Source: Bradyrhizobium glycinis
GTDB taxonomy: Bacteria > Pseudomonadota > Alphaproteobacteria > Rhizobiales > Xanthobacteraceae
Direction: 5' to 3'
Length of the DNA: 64,000 nt
Assembly (NCBI RefSeq): GCF_016031655.1
Contig: NZ_JACCHQ010000028.1
Coordinates: 29,317 to 93,316 of the forward strand
Of this stretch, positions 27,598 to 36,517 are shown in pieces. The notes beneath the pieces are model-generated. The model was not told the origin of the DNA. It ran no database searches and saw nothing but the letters and a program-made list of their open reading frames with translations. Each line of letters starts with the position of its first letter. Position 1 is the first letter of the stretch. The position numbers were made by a program, and so were the translations under genes.

Positions 27598-28377
27598 GTG
27601 ACTGAGCGGGTAACGTTGATCACCGGTGCCTCGGCGGGCATCGGGATGGAGCTGGCGCGTGTATTTGCCGCCAATGGACATCGCCTCGCATTGACGGCGA
27701 GACGGGCGGATCGGCTCGAAGCGCTCGCGAACGAGCTCGCCGCCAAGGGCGGCAAGAAGCCGATCGTGATCGCCTGCGGTCTCGAGGACCCGCATGCAGG
27801 CGAGAGGATCGCCGCAGCACTTGCCGCCGAAGGTGTCGAGCTCGATCATCTCGTCAACAATGCCGGCTTCGGCGTGTTCGGCGATGCCATCGAGCGTGAT
27901 CGCGTCGCGCAGCTCGGCATCGTCGATGTCAACGTCCGGGCCCTGACGGATCTGTCGCTGCGCTTCGCCGATCAGCTCATCCGGAATAAGGGCGGTCTTC
28001 TCAATGTCGGCTCGGTCGCAGGCTTCCTGCCAGGCCCCGGCATGGCCGTGTATTACGCGTCCAAGGCCTATGTCATCTCGTTCACCGAAGCATTGCGGGC
28101 GGAGCTCGCGCCCCGCGGCGTCCGCGTCACCGTGCTTTGCCCGGGCCCGGTGCCCACGGAATTCCAGGCTCGCGCCGGCGTTGGATCGCAACATGATACG
28201 GCCATGCTCAACGTCTCTGCCGCCGAGGTTGCGCGGGAGGCGTATCGCGGCCTGATGGCCAACAAACGGGCAGTGCTGCCGGGTCTCGGCATCAAGATTG
28301 TGCCGTTCGCGCTGCGCTTCTTCCCGCGCGGCTTCATCCTGGCCGCCACCAGCCGGTTCCAGCGGCAGAGGCACTGA
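27598..28377 (+). CDS. Short-chain dehydrogenase/reductase
   Basis: A 259-residue classical SDR. It opens VTLITGASAGIGMELARVFA (NAD(P)-binding TGxxxGxG), has NNAGFG, and the catalytic Ser-Tyr-Lys set in SVAGFLPGPGMAVYYASKAYV. Arg in the first strand loop (LTARRADRLEAL) suggests NADP. It resembles the DltE/YqjQ-like group of reductases that act on ketones or sugars. Start chosen is GTG at 27598 with AGAGA upstream; an earlier ATG at 27529 is open but adds an unusual 23 residues. The gene stands alone. Confidence 0.9.
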   Translation: MTERVTLITGASAGIGMELARVFAANGHRLALTARRADRLEALANELAAKGGKKPIVIACGLEDPHAGERIAAALAAEGVELDHLVNNAGFGVFGDAIERDRVAQLGIVDVNVRALTDLSLRFADQLIRNKGGLLNVGSVAGFLPGPGMAVYYASKAYVISFTEALRAELAPRGVRVTVLCPGPVPTEFQARAGVGSQHDTAMLNVSAAEVAREAYRGLMANKRAVLPGLGIKIVPFALRFFPRGFILAATSRFQRQRH

Positions 28378-28506
28378 ACGACGCCGCCCGCGTCCGTAGT
28401 GGCCCGGAGCTTGCTTCCAGCACGAGGCGTGTGTGCGCAAACTCACACGATGTTAACCATCGCTTAGCTATGCTGGCGGTCTGAACCGATAGCACTCGCA
28501 GAGGCC

Positions 28507-29301
28507 ATGTCGTTCCGGACGGACAGGTTTGGTGGCGCAGAGGTGGTCGCCTTCCCACAGAGGGCGGCGAGCGTCGCCGCCGCTGAAACCCGGCTGCCGG
28601 TTCTGATCGTCCTGCATCAGGAATGCTCGACACCCGGCCGCGTCGGCAATGCGCTGCGCGCGCTCGGCCATCGCCTCGACATCCGCCGTCCCCGCTTTGG
28701 CGATCCCCTGCCCGAGACGCTCGATCAGCATGCCGGCGCCGTGATCTTCGGCGGGCCGATGAGCGCCAACGATTCCGACGACTACATTCGCCGTGAGATC
28801 GACTGGATCGAAATCCCGCTCCGCGAGCAGCGCCCGTTGCTCGGCATCTGCTTAGGTGCGCAGATGCTGGCGATGCAGCTCGGGGCCCGTGTCGCGCCGC
28901 ATGCGCAGGCGCTGACGCAGATCGGGTACTACCCGATCAGGCCGACCACCGCGGGCCGCGCGCTCTGCCCGCACTGGCCGGCGCAGGTTTATCACTGGCA
29001 TCGCGAGGGCTTTGAGCTGCCAGTCGGCGCCGACTTGCTCGCCGAGGGCGATGATTTCCCGGTGCAGGCGTTCCGCACGGGCAACGCTTTCGGCGTGCAG
29101 TTCCACCCCGATGTGACCTATGCGATGATGTGCCGCTGGACCACGCGCGGCTACGACGGATTCAGCGCGCCCGGTGCACGTCAGCGGCATCATCACTTCG
29201 CGGATCGCGCCGTCTACGATGTCGCCGAACGCGCCTGGCTCGATCATTTCCTCGACAGCTGGCTGGAGCGCCGGCCGGTGCTGGCGCAAGCCGCAGAGTG
29301 A
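28507..29301 (+). CDS. Class I glutamine amidotransferase-like protein
   Basis: A 264-residue stand-alone GATase. FGGPMSAND, GICLGAQML with nucleophile Cys115 and GVQFHPDVTY with the catalytic His are all present, so it should hydrolyse glutamine or a gamma-glutamyl compound. The group is related to the GMP-synthase amidotransferase domain and to gamma-glutamyl-GABA hydrolases; no synthase domain or partner gene is next to it. Upstream, TTAACCATCGCTTAG (28453-28467) resembles a degenerate CtrA site. Confidence 0.87.
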   Translation: MSFRTDRFGGAEVVAFPQRAASVAAAETRLPVLIVLHQECSTPGRVGNALRALGHRLDIRRPRFGDPLPETLDQHAGAVIFGGPMSANDSDDYIRREIDWIEIPLREQRPLLGICLGAQMLAMQLGARVAPHAQALTQIGYYPIRPTTAGRALCPHWPAQVYHWHREGFELPVGADLLAEGDDFPVQAFRTGNAFGVQFHPDVTYAMMCRWTTRGYDGFSAPGARQRHHHFADRAVYDVAERAWLDHFLDSWLERRPVLAQAAE

Positions 29302-29412
29302 TCGCGGCTTCGCGCAGGTCCTTGGCGCAAGTCCTTGCCTCTTCCTTGGATATGCTAGGCTCTCTGCAAGAGAGCACGCACCAATGCGTGCCAGCCGATA
29401 AGGGAGAGCGTC

Positions 29413-30225
29413 ATGGCCTACGAGCACATTCTCTATGAGGTGAGCGACAAGATCGCGACCATCACGCTCAACCGCCCCGATCGCATGAATGCATGGACGC
29501 CGATCATGGAGCGCGACGTGCGCCACGAGATGGAGGCGTCGAGCGCCGACGACAATGTCCGCGTCATCGTCCTCACCGGCGCGGGCCGCGCCTTCTGTGC
29601 CGGCGCCGACATGGACGCGCTGAAGGGTCTTGATCCCAACGACGTCAGGCGTGCCTCGAACCTGCCGCCGTTCGACATGAATCGCCGGCCGGACTGGCAG
29701 ACGCGGTACGGCTATTATCCTTCGATCAAGAAGCCGGTCATCGCGATGCTCAACGGTGCGACCGCCGGCATCGGCCTCGTCCACGCACTCTATTGCGACC
29801 TGCGCTTTGCCGCCGACAACACCGTCTTCACCACCGCCTTCGCGCGCCGCGGCCTGATCGCCGAGCACGGCATCAGCTGGATGCTGCCGCGCATCGTCGG
29901 TCATGCCAATGCGCTGGATCTGCTGCTCTCGGCGCGGCGCGTGTCGAGCGAGGAGGCGTTACGGATCGGGCTGGTCAACCGGCTCTGTTCGCCTACGATG
30001 CTGCGTGAAGAGACGTATGCTTACGCGCGCGATCTCGCCGATTTCGTCTCGCCGAGCGCGATGGCCGTGATCAAGCGTCAGCTCTACGAGGTGCCGTTCC
30101 AGACGCTGGCCGAGGCGACGATGGAGGCCAACCGCGAGATGATGGTGGCGTTGGCCGGGAGCGATTTCAGGGAAGGCGTGGCGAGCTTCATGGAGAAGCG
30201 ACCGCCGAAGTTTACGGGGAGGTAG
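29413..30225 (+). CDS. Enoyl-CoA hydratase/isomerase family protein
   Basis: A 270-residue crotonase-fold enzyme. The oxyanion-hole loops are GRAFCAGADMDAL and LNGATAGIGLVHALYCDLRFA. The two catalytic acids of classical hydratases are not obvious at the usual places (ARRGLIAEHGISW holds one Glu), so the exact reaction, hydration or isomerisation, is unclear. It would act in fatty-acid or aromatic-acid degradation on CoA thioesters. A ribosome site (AGGGAGAG) precedes the start. Confidence 0.9.
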   Translation: MAYEHILYEVSDKIATITLNRPDRMNAWTPIMERDVRHEMEASSADDNVRVIVLTGAGRAFCAGADMDALKGLDPNDVRRASNLPPFDMNRRPDWQTRYGYYPSIKKPVIAMLNGATAGIGLVHALYCDLRFAADNTVFTTAFARRGLIAEHGISWMLPRIVGHANALDLLLSARRVSSEEALRIGLVNRLCSPTMLREETYAYARDLADFVSPSAMAVIKRQLYEVPFQTLAEATMEANREMMVALAGSDFREGVASFMEKRPPKFTGR

Positions 30226-30272
30226 GGGAATTCGCCGAGCCAGTCCGTCTTCGCCCTGCGGGCTTCGCCGGA

Positions 30273-30335
30273 CACCACGCTTCGTGCTTCGGGCTCCGAC
30301 GTGGCCGCGCCACGCGTAGCCCGAAGGGCGAAGCG

Positions 30336-30340
<5 letters not shown>
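30273..30340. other. Long nested inverted repeat at the tRNA-Ala 3' end
   Basis: CACCACGCTTCG (30273-30284) pairs with CGAAGCGTGGTG (30329-30340), CTTCGGGCT (30287-30295) with AGCCCGAAG (30318-30326), and GTGGC with GCCAC at the tip. The outer arm includes the tRNA CCA end, so the stem follows tRNA-Ala on its strand and may act as its terminator or 3' processing signal. Confidence 0.6.
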
Positions 30341-30411
<71 letters not shown>

Positions 30412-30615
30412 TTTGCTGGCCGCTCTGGTGAACGCGGCCGACAACCGGGCGCCATTTAAGTCCCCGCCAAGGTCAAGTCAAGGACGCGTGTAACCGGGTT
30501 TTAGCTGTCCGGGCGCCGACTTCCCTTGTTTGGGCCAGGGGGAACCGATATCTAGCAAACGGGGCGTCAATCCCGATTGAGCCAGAGTCTTCAAAAGCCA
30601 GAGGCCTCAGAAGCC

Positions 30616-30906
30616 ATGCGTGCCGTTCTCGACATCGTTATCATCGTGCTCGACCTCTACGTCTGGCTGCTGATCGCCTCCGCGATCCTGTCCTGGCTGA
30701 TCGCCTTCAACGTGGTGAACACGCGTAATCAGTTCGTGTCGGCGGTGGCGGAGTTCCTGTACCGGATCACCGAGCCTCTGCTGGCGCCGATTCGCAATTT
30801 CCTGCCCAGCCTCGGCGGTCTCGACATCTCGCCGATCATCCTGATCCTAATCATCATGTTCATCGAGCGGGTGATCCTGTACTACATCTACCCGAACGTG
30901 ATCTGA
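30616..30906 (+). CDS. YggT family membrane protein
   Basis: A 96-residue inner-membrane protein with two main hydrophobic segments (about 4-24 and 70-92) and the family signature RITEPLLAPIRNFLPSLGG between them. YggT homologues are linked to cell division and membrane or K+ homeostasis; the biochemical role is unsettled. Start taken at the ATG 30616 to match family length; the frame is open 13 codons upstream from a TTG. It is followed by DUF167 and folD genes 15 and 10 bases apart, an arrangement common in alphaproteobacteria. Confidence 0.92.
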   Translation: MRAVLDIVIIVLDLYVWLLIASAILSWLIAFNVVNTRNQFVSAVAEFLYRITEPLLAPIRNFLPSLGGLDISPIILILIIMFIERVILYYIYPNVI

Positions 30907-30921
30907 GCGGGCGGGAGCGCC

Positions 30922-31272
30922 TTGGTCGTCAACAAGGAGCCCTGTTGTCAGGAGCCTTGGCGCTACTCGGCCGGAGGAATCAGCATCGCGCTGCGGGTGA
31001 CGCCGCGCGGAGGCCGCGACGACATCGACGGGATCGAGCAGCTTTCGGATGGCCGCAGCGTGCTCAAGGTGCGGGTGCGCGCCATCGCCGACGGCGGCGA
31101 GGCGAACAAGGCCGTTCTCGCGCTGCTGGCGAAATCGCTCGGCGTGCCCAAGGCCAGCGTAAAATTGCTATCCGGAGCCACGTCGCGGCTGAAGCAGATC
31201 GCGGTCGATGGCGATCCGGCGCGGCTGGGCGAAACCCTGCGCCAGCTCACATCGGCCAAACCGATAGATTGA
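30922..31272 (+). CDS. DUF167 (YggU) family protein
   Basis: A 116-residue small globular protein. The core IALRVTPRGGRDDIDGI...LKVRVRAIADGGEANKAVLALLAKSLGVPKASVKLLSGATSR is split here for space but matches the whole DUF167 domain. Function unknown; it is found beside yggT. TTG at 30922 is chosen as the start because GGGAG lies five bases upstream. The first 20 residues, with two Cys, are not conserved in the family. Confidence 0.88.
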   Translation: MVVNKEPCCQEPWRYSAGGISIALRVTPRGGRDDIDGIEQLSDGRSVLKVRVRAIADGGEANKAVLALLAKSLGVPKASVKLLSGATSRLKQIAVDGDPARLGETLRQLTSAKPID

Positions 31273-31282
31273 GAGAACGGAC

Positions 31283-32167
31283 ATGACCGCTGAGATCATC
31301 GATGGAAAAGTCATTGCGGCGGAACTCCGTGGCCGCGTCGCTGAGGAGGTCGCCCGCGTCAAGCGCGAGCACAATCTGGTGCCGGGACTTGCGGTGGTCC
31401 TTGTCGGCAACGACCCCGCCAGCGAAGTCTATGTCCGTTCAAAACACACCCAGACCCAGGCCGCGGGCATGGCCTCGTTCGAGCACAAGCTGCCGGCCGA
31501 CGTCTCGCAGGCAGATCTGCTGGCACTGGTCGCAAAGCTCAACCGCGATCCTGCCGTGCACGGCATTCTCGTGCAATTGCCGTTGCCGAAGGGGCTGAAC
31601 ACCGAGGCCGTCATCAACGCCATCGATCCCGCCAAAGACGTCGACGGGCTGCATCCTAACAATGCCGGCCGGCTCGCCGGCGGCTTCGAGGCGCTGTCGC
31701 CCTGCACGCCGCTCGGCTGCATCATCCTGACCAAGAGCGTGCACGCCTCGCTGGAGGGCATGAACGCCATCGTCATCGGCCGCTCGAACCTGGTCGGCCG
31801 CCCGCTCGTGCAATTGCTGCTGAACGAGAATGCCACAGTGACGATCGCGCATTCGCGCTCGCGCGACCTGCCTGGCCTCGTGAAGAAGGCGGATCTCGTC
31901 TATGCAGCAGTGGGCAAACCAGAGATGGTGCGCGGCGACTGGCTGAAGCCGGGTGCGACCGTGATCGATATCGGCATCAACCGCATCCCGAAGGAGGACG
32001 GCAAGACCCGCCTTGTCGGCGACGTCGCCTATCAGGAAGCGCATGCCGTTGCCGGCGCGATCACGCCGGTGCCGGGCGGTGTCGGCCAGATGACGGTGGC
32101 GTGCCTCTTGGTGAACACGCTCCGCGCGGCCTGCGCGATCGCCGGCCTACCGAAGCCGGCGGTGTAG
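31283..32167 (+). CDS. folD: Methylenetetrahydrofolate dehydrogenase / methenyltetrahydrofolate cyclohydrolase
   Basis: A 294-residue bifunctional enzyme that interconverts 5,10-methylene-THF and 10-formyl-THF. Family signatures EVYVRSKHTQTQAAGM (with the catalytic Tyr/Lys), DVDGLHPNNAGRL, IGRSNLVGRPL (dinucleotide site) and PVPGGVGQMT are present, and length is normal. It begins ten bases after the DUF167 stop and ends in a family C repeat before the convergent ppa gene. Confidence 0.98.
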   Translation: MTAEIIDGKVIAAELRGRVAEEVARVKREHNLVPGLAVVLVGNDPASEVYVRSKHTQTQAAGMASFEHKLPADVSQADLLALVAKLNRDPAVHGILVQLPLPKGLNTEAVINAIDPAKDVDGLHPNNAGRLAGGFEALSPCTPLGCIILTKSVHASLEGMNAIVIGRSNLVGRPLVQLLLNENATVTIAHSRSRDLPGLVKKADLVYAAVGKPEMVRGDWLKPGATVIDIGINRIPKEDGKTRLVGDVAYQEAHAVAGAITPVPGGVGQMTVACLLVNTLRAACAIAGLPKPAV

Positions 32168-32171
32168 CTTT

Positions 32172-32266
32172 CGTCATTCCGGGGCGGCTCGAAGAGCGGA
32201 ACCCGGAATCTCGAGCCGCCAAACCTCTGGATTCCGGGTTCGCGCTTCGCGCGCCCCGGAATGACG
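32172..32266. repeat. Intergenic repeat family C, copy 3
   Basis: CGTCATTCCGGGGCGGCTCG ... GCGCGCCCCGGAATGACG. It occupies almost all the gap between the convergent folD and ppa genes. Confidence 0.88.
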
Positions 32267-32271
32267 GTGAG

Positions 32272-32808
32272 TTACCCCTTCTTCTTCTTCTCGCGCTCGA
32301 TGCCTTCTTGGATTAGCTTGTGCGCTTCCTCCGGGCCGCCCCAGCGCAGGATCTTCACCCACTTGCCCTTTTCGAGATCCTTGTAGTGCTCGAAGAAGTG
32401 CTGGATCTGCTGCAGCGTGATATCAGGCAGATCGGAGTACGACTTCACCTTGTCGTAGCGCTGCGTCAGCTTCGATGACGGCACCGCCAGGATCTTCTCG
32501 TCGCCGCCGGCTTCGTCTTCCATGAACAGCACCCCGACCGGGCGCACGCTCATGACGGCGCCGGGGATGATGGCGCGGGTGTTAATGATCAGCACGTCGC
32601 AGGGGTCGCCGTCATCCGACAGCGTATGCGGGATGAAGCCGTAATTGCCGGGGTAGCGCATCGGCGTGTAGAGGAAGCGGTCGACCACCAGCGTGCCGGC
32701 CTCCTTGTCCATCTCGTACTTGATCGGTTCGCCGCCCACGGGGACCTCGATGATGACATTGACGTCGTGGGGGACGTTCTTTCCGATCGAGACCGCATCG
32801 ATTCGCAT
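32272..32808 (-). CDS. ppa: Inorganic pyrophosphatase (family I)
   Basis: A 178-residue soluble enzyme that hydrolyses pyrophosphate and pulls biosynthetic reactions forward. The metal-binding signature DDGDPCDVLI and IEVPVGGEPIKYEMDKEAG match the family, and length is the usual one for the bacterial hexameric form. Lysine-rich C terminus (EREKKKKG). Confidence 0.98.
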   Translation of the reverse strand: MRIDAVSIGKNVPHDVNVIIEVPVGGEPIKYEMDKEAGTLVVDRFLYTPMRYPGNYGFIPHTLSDDGDPCDVLIINTRAIIPGAVMSVRPVGVLFMEDEAGGDEKILAVPSSKLTQRYDKVKSYSDLPDITLQQIQHFFEHYKDLEKGKWVKILRWGGPEEAHKLIQEGIEREKKKKG

Positions 32809-32987
32809 TCAAGGCTCCGTTGTTGCCGAGGATAAATCGCGCCCGGCAGCGATTTTGGCGCTGTCATACGCGGGCTTGGCCCGCTGATCCATCGCGTTTT
32901 TGTGAAATAATGAATCCGACGATCACCGGCGCGAGCGGCCTGCGGTATCGACGGATGGGAACGCTGCCCGGTTAGGGTTTCAGCAGC

Positions 32988-33497
32988 TCAATTGGTCCAA
33001 GCGAAGGCAACCTTGTCGAGCGCCTTCGGCCCGAACCGCTCCGACGAACGCGCCACCATGCGGCCACCCAAAGCACGGTAGAACTCGGTGGCCGGGTCAT
33101 TGTCCGAGAGCGCCCACACCACCATGCTCTTCAGCCCGCTCTGCATCAGGTCGCGGCGGGCGGCGGCAAACAGGCGGCGGCCGAAGCCGAGGCCCTGAAA
33201 TTCGGGCCGCAGATAAAGCTCGTAGATCTCGCCGTCGAAATGCAGGCTGCGAGCCCGGTTGCGGCCGTAATTGGCATAGCCGGCGATCTTGTCACCGAAC
33301 ACCAGCACGCTGACGCGGCTGCCCTTGCGAATCGCGCTGTCCCACCATTGCGGACCGCGGCGGTTGATCAGCTTCTCCAGCTCGGCGCCAGGAATGATGC
33401 CCTGATAGGCCGAACGCCAGGCTTCGTCATGGGTCGACGCCACCGCAGTTGCATCTGCAGCTTTGGCCGGCCGGACCTCGATCAGGGTTGTGCTCAT
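32988..33497 (-). CDS. GNAT family N-acetyltransferase
   Basis: A 169-residue acetyltransferase. LYLRPEFQGLGFGRRLFAAA is the acetyl-CoA binding motif A (Q/RxxGxG/A), and the ALGGRMVARSSERFG end is the family's closing strand. The substrate is unknown. The start at 33497 is taken because it opens MSTTLIEVRPAKAAD, as in relatives; a TTG start 12 codons upstream has no better signal. A perfect TTAA-N7-TTAA sequence lies 46 bases upstream. Confidence 0.85.
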   Translation of the reverse strand: MSTTLIEVRPAKAADATAVASTHDEAWRSAYQGIIPGAELEKLINRRGPQWWDSAIRKGSRVSVLVFGDKIAGYANYGRNRARSLHFDGEIYELYLRPEFQGLGFGRRLFAAARRDLMQSGLKSMVVWALSDNDPATEFYRALGGRMVARSSERFGPKALDKVAFAWTN

Positions 33498-33542
33498 GGA
33501 CGCGATCAAACCAAGTCGCCGCGCCGGCGGCAAGACCTATCG

Positions 33543-33557
33543 TTAATTATCGGTTAA
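33543..33557. promoter_or_regulatory. Candidate CtrA binding site (TTAA-N7-TTAA)
   Basis: TTAA-TTATCGG-TTAA matches the CtrA consensus exactly. It lies 46 bases upstream of the GNAT start on the reverse strand and 210 bases upstream of the hydrolase at 33766, so it could serve either. A further half-site TTAACCAT lies at 33582-33589. Confidence 0.45.
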
Positions 33558-33765
33558 CCTGTGGACTTTCTGCATCAGTATCTTAACCATGTTGTGCCGA
33601 AAAAAGACAGGACGCCAACTCCGAGGGCACCGGCGTGCCGTGCGTCGGTGCAAAACTCCTGTCGCGGCTGCGAATGAACGGCAATGGGCACCGCAGAAAG
33701 TCCGCCCATGGTGATTCGTTCCTACTAGTGTGGCTGTCGCTATTCTTGTTCGCCCTCGACAATTC

Positions 33766-34665
33766 ATGCGGCTCCTCAACACCATCGCGCTCCTGCCTCT
33801 GCTGGTTTTGCTGACTGCGCCGCCTCTGTGCGCGCAGGTCAGGTTCGGTCCATCAGGAGAGGAGGGCGAGCCGTTTCGTCGGCAGGAGTGGCTGGTGCCA
33901 TCGCCGGATACCGACCTTGCTGCGCATGCCCTCCTGTTTCGCCCCTCGGGCCCAGGTCCGTTCCGGCTCGCGGTGATCGCACACGCCTCGACGCAGAACA
34001 CGTTGCGTCGGGCGCAAATGCCGCAGCCGGAATACCGCCCGCTCGCCGCCTATCTCGTCGCGCGCGGCTTTGCGGTGCTGGTGCCGGAGCGGCCCGGCCA
34101 TGGTGCGACCGGCGGCCGCTACCTCGAGGATCAAGGCGGCTGCGACGAGGCCGACTACGCACGCTCGGGCCGCGCAATGGCCGACGCAATCAAGCTGGCG
34201 CTGGTCCATTTGCAAAAGCAGGATTTCATTCACAAGGATGGCGCGATCGTGATCGGCCATTCCGCCGGCGGATGGGGTGCGCTGGCGCTCGCCGGTGCCG
34301 ATCCGAAGGCGATCTCCGCCATCACCGTGTTTGCACCGGGACGCGGCGGCCGTGCCAATGATGAGCCGAATCGAATCTGCGCGCCGCATACGCTGCTCGC
34401 CGCAGCAGCGGAATTCGGCAAGACCGCGCGCATCCCCGTCACATGGCTTGTCGCGGGCAATGACAGCTATTTCGCGCCCGCATTCTCGCAGAAACTCGTC
34501 GATGCGTTTCGCGGCACTGGCGGCAAGGTCGAGTTTCGCCCGCTGCCGGCCGTCGGCAGCGAAGGCCATTGGATAATCGAAAGCGAAGCCGGCGTCAAAG
34601 CTGCCAGCGGCGAGCTCGCGCGCACCCTGAACCCGAGCGGGCCTGTGGCGACCAAGAAGCCATGA
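33766..34665 (+). CDS. Secreted alpha/beta hydrolase (dienelactone-hydrolase-like)
   Basis: A 299-residue protein. Residues 1-23 are a signal peptide (MRLLNTIALLPLLVLLTAPP, cleaved near CAQ). The hydrolase fold is shown by the VIAHAST oxyanion strand, PERPGHGATGG, the nucleophile elbow GHSAGG and a late GHWI histidine. Activity on an ester or lactone in the periplasm is likely, substrate unknown. Its stop overlaps the start of the DUF2269 gene (ATGA), so the two are translationally coupled. Confidence 0.82.
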   Translation: MRLLNTIALLPLLVLLTAPPLCAQVRFGPSGEEGEPFRRQEWLVPSPDTDLAAHALLFRPSGPGPFRLAVIAHASTQNTLRRAQMPQPEYRPLAAYLVARGFAVLVPERPGHGATGGRYLEDQGGCDEADYARSGRAMADAIKLALVHLQKQDFIHKDGAIVIGHSAGGWGALALAGADPKAISAITVFAPGRGGRANDEPNRICAPHTLLAAAAEFGKTARIPVTWLVAGNDSYFAPAFSQKLVDAFRGTGGKVEFRPLPAVGSEGHWIIESEAGVKAASGELARTLNPSGPVATKKP

Positions 34666-35129
34666 CGCTGTATTTCCTGGTCAAATTTGTTCACGTGCTC
34701 GGCGCCATCGTCATCCTCGGCACCGGAACCGGCATCGCCTTCTTCATGCTGATGGCGCATCGCACGCAGGATCCGGAATTCATCGCGCGCACCGCTTCGG
34801 TCGTTGTCATCGCGGACGCGATCTTCACGCTGTCGGCCGTGATCCTCCAGCCGGTCAGCGGCGGCGTGCTGATGATGCTGTCGGCGACCTCGATCACGGA
34901 GCGCTGGCTGCTGGCCTCGCTCGCGCTCTACGCGATTGCCGGCTTGTTCTGGGTGCCGGTCGTGTTCATGCAGATCGAGATGCGCGACCTCGCGCGCAAG
35001 GCTGCTGCGCAGCGCAGTGCGCTGCCGCCGCGCTATTTCTTGCTGTTCCGCCGCTGGTTCGCGTTCGGCTTCCCCGGCTTCGGCGCGACCGTGCTGATCC
35101 TGTGGCTGATGATCGCGAAACCGTTCTGA
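34662..35129 (+). CDS. DUF2269 family membrane protein
   Basis: A 155-residue protein with four membrane helices. It opens MTLYFLVKFVHVLGAIVILG, with a His in the first helix, and QPVSGGVLMM in the second, which are typical of the DUF2269 family. Those conserved histidines may bind haem or metal, but no function has been shown. The start overlaps the upstream stop by four bases, and the SDR gene follows eight bases after the stop, so this is part of a three- or four-gene unit (33766-36925). Confidence 0.85.
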   Translation: MTLYFLVKFVHVLGAIVILGTGTGIAFFMLMAHRTQDPEFIARTASVVVIADAIFTLSAVILQPVSGGVLMMLSATSITERWLLASLALYAIAGLFWVPVVFMQIEMRDLARKAAAQRSALPPRYFLLFRRWFAFGFPGFGATVLILWLMIAKPF

Positions 35130-35137
35130 GAGAAGCG

Positions 35138-36457
35138 ATGAGTGAGCGAACCATTTTGGTGCTCGGCGCCTCCGGCCTGATCGGCCGCTTCGTCACCGAC
35201 GATCTGCGCGCGCGGGGCTATCGCGTCGTCGGCGTGGCGCGGAGCCTGTCGCCGGCGCAGAGGATGAGCGCGCTGGACATCGAGCTGCCGATCCTCATCC
35301 TCGACGCGGCCGCGCTGATGCGCCTTCTCAGCGAGCAAGCTGTGGACATCGTTGTGAACTGCCTCGGCGTGCTCCAGGATGGTCCCGGCAGCAACACGAG
35401 CGCGGTGCATCGCGATTTCGTCGCGCGCCTGCTTCAGGCGATCCGCGGCAGCGGCCGCGCAATCCGGCTGGTGCATATCTCGATCCCGGGCACCGCGGAG
35501 GCAGATCGCACCGCCTTCGCCACGACCAAGCGCGAGGCCGAGCGCCTGATCGGGGCTAGCGGCATTCCCCACGCCATCCTGCGGCCCGGCTTCGTGGTCG
35601 CGCCGTCCGCCTATGGCGGCAGCGCCATGCTCCGCGCGCTTGCAGCCTTTCCGGTCGATTTGCCGGCCAAGGAAATGGCAACGCCAATCCAGCCCGTGGC
35701 GATCCAGGATATTTCCGCGACCATCGCCTGGCTCGCCGCACGCGTCATCGGCGATGCCTCCGTAAGGGCGGTGAGCTGGGACCTGATGCAGGCAGAACCG
35801 GTCACCATGGCCGGCGTCATCAAGCCGTTTCGCCATGCGTTCGGCACGGCCGGCTGGCCGCGCATCGCGATGCCGCGCTTCCTGCTCGATCTCGGCGCGA
35901 AACTCGGCGATGTCGCCAGCTATCTCGGCTGGATGCCGCCGATGCGCTCCACCGCCATTGCCGAGCTTCGTCGTGGCGTGGCAGGCGATCCGTCAGCGTG
36001 GATCGCTGCGACGGGCATCGCGCCGAAGACCCTGGCCGAGGCGATCGGACGCCACCCTGCCAGCATCCAGGACAAATGGTTCGCGCGCCTGTTTCTGGTC
36101 AAGGCGCTGATTTTCGCAAGCCTGGTCGCGTTCTGGGTCGTCTCCGGTTTCATCGCCTTGTTCGTGTCCTACCGTGCCGCCGCCGGCATTTTGACCGCGC
36201 ACGATTTTCCGCACGCGCTGGTCGATCCCATCACCATCGGCACCAGCCTGATGGACATGAGCATCGGCGTCTTGATCGCCTTCCGCCGGACAGCGGCGGT
36301 CGGGCTGATCGCGGGTATCTTCGCTTCGCTCGGCTATATGGTTGGCGCAGCGATTCTCACGCCCGACCTCTGGATCGAGCCGGTTGGCGCGCTGGTGAAG
36401 ACCGGACCGGCGATCGTCTTGATGGTCGTCGCGCTCCTGATGCTGGATAATCGGTAG
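35138..36457 (+). CDS. SDR-type NAD(P)-binding protein fused to a DoxX-like membrane domain
   Basis: A 439-residue fusion. The first 300 residues are an atypical extended SDR/NmrA-like domain (ILVLGASGLIGRFVTDDLRA, then NCLGVLQDG and AEADRTAFATTKREAERLI). The last 125 residues contain four hydrophobic helices of the DoxX-like type (LFLVKALIFASLVAFW, then GTSLMDMSIGVLIAF and later helices). Membrane tethering puts the oxidoreductase at the cytoplasmic face of the inner membrane. Substrate unknown. It sits between the DUF2269 and DCC genes on the same strand, all closely spaced. Confidence 0.85.
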   Translation: MSERTILVLGASGLIGRFVTDDLRARGYRVVGVARSLSPAQRMSALDIELPILILDAAALMRLLSEQAVDIVVNCLGVLQDGPGSNTSAVHRDFVARLLQAIRGSGRAIRLVHISIPGTAEADRTAFATTKREAERLIGASGIPHAILRPGFVVAPSAYGGSAMLRALAAFPVDLPAKEMATPIQPVAIQDISATIAWLAARVIGDASVRAVSWDLMQAEPVTMAGVIKPFRHAFGTAGWPRIAMPRFLLDLGAKLGDVASYLGWMPPMRSTAIAELRRGVAGDPSAWIAATGIAPKTLAEAIGRHPASIQDKWFARLFLVKALIFASLVAFWVVSGFIALFVSYRAAAGILTAHDFPHALVDPITIGTSLMDMSIGVLIAFRRTAAVGLIAGIFASLGYMVGAAILTPDLWIEPVGALVKTGPAIVLMVVALLMLDNR

Positions 36458-36517
36458 CGTTTTCGAGCGAAGTGGATTCCGGTTCGCGTGAAGAAAACGC
36501 GTCAAAAAGAGAGTCTG

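Noticed and set aside
30241..30335. Possible insertion-sequence end next to tRNA-Ala
   Set aside because: The inverted arms are nested hairpins including the tRNA end, with no transposase or direct repeat.
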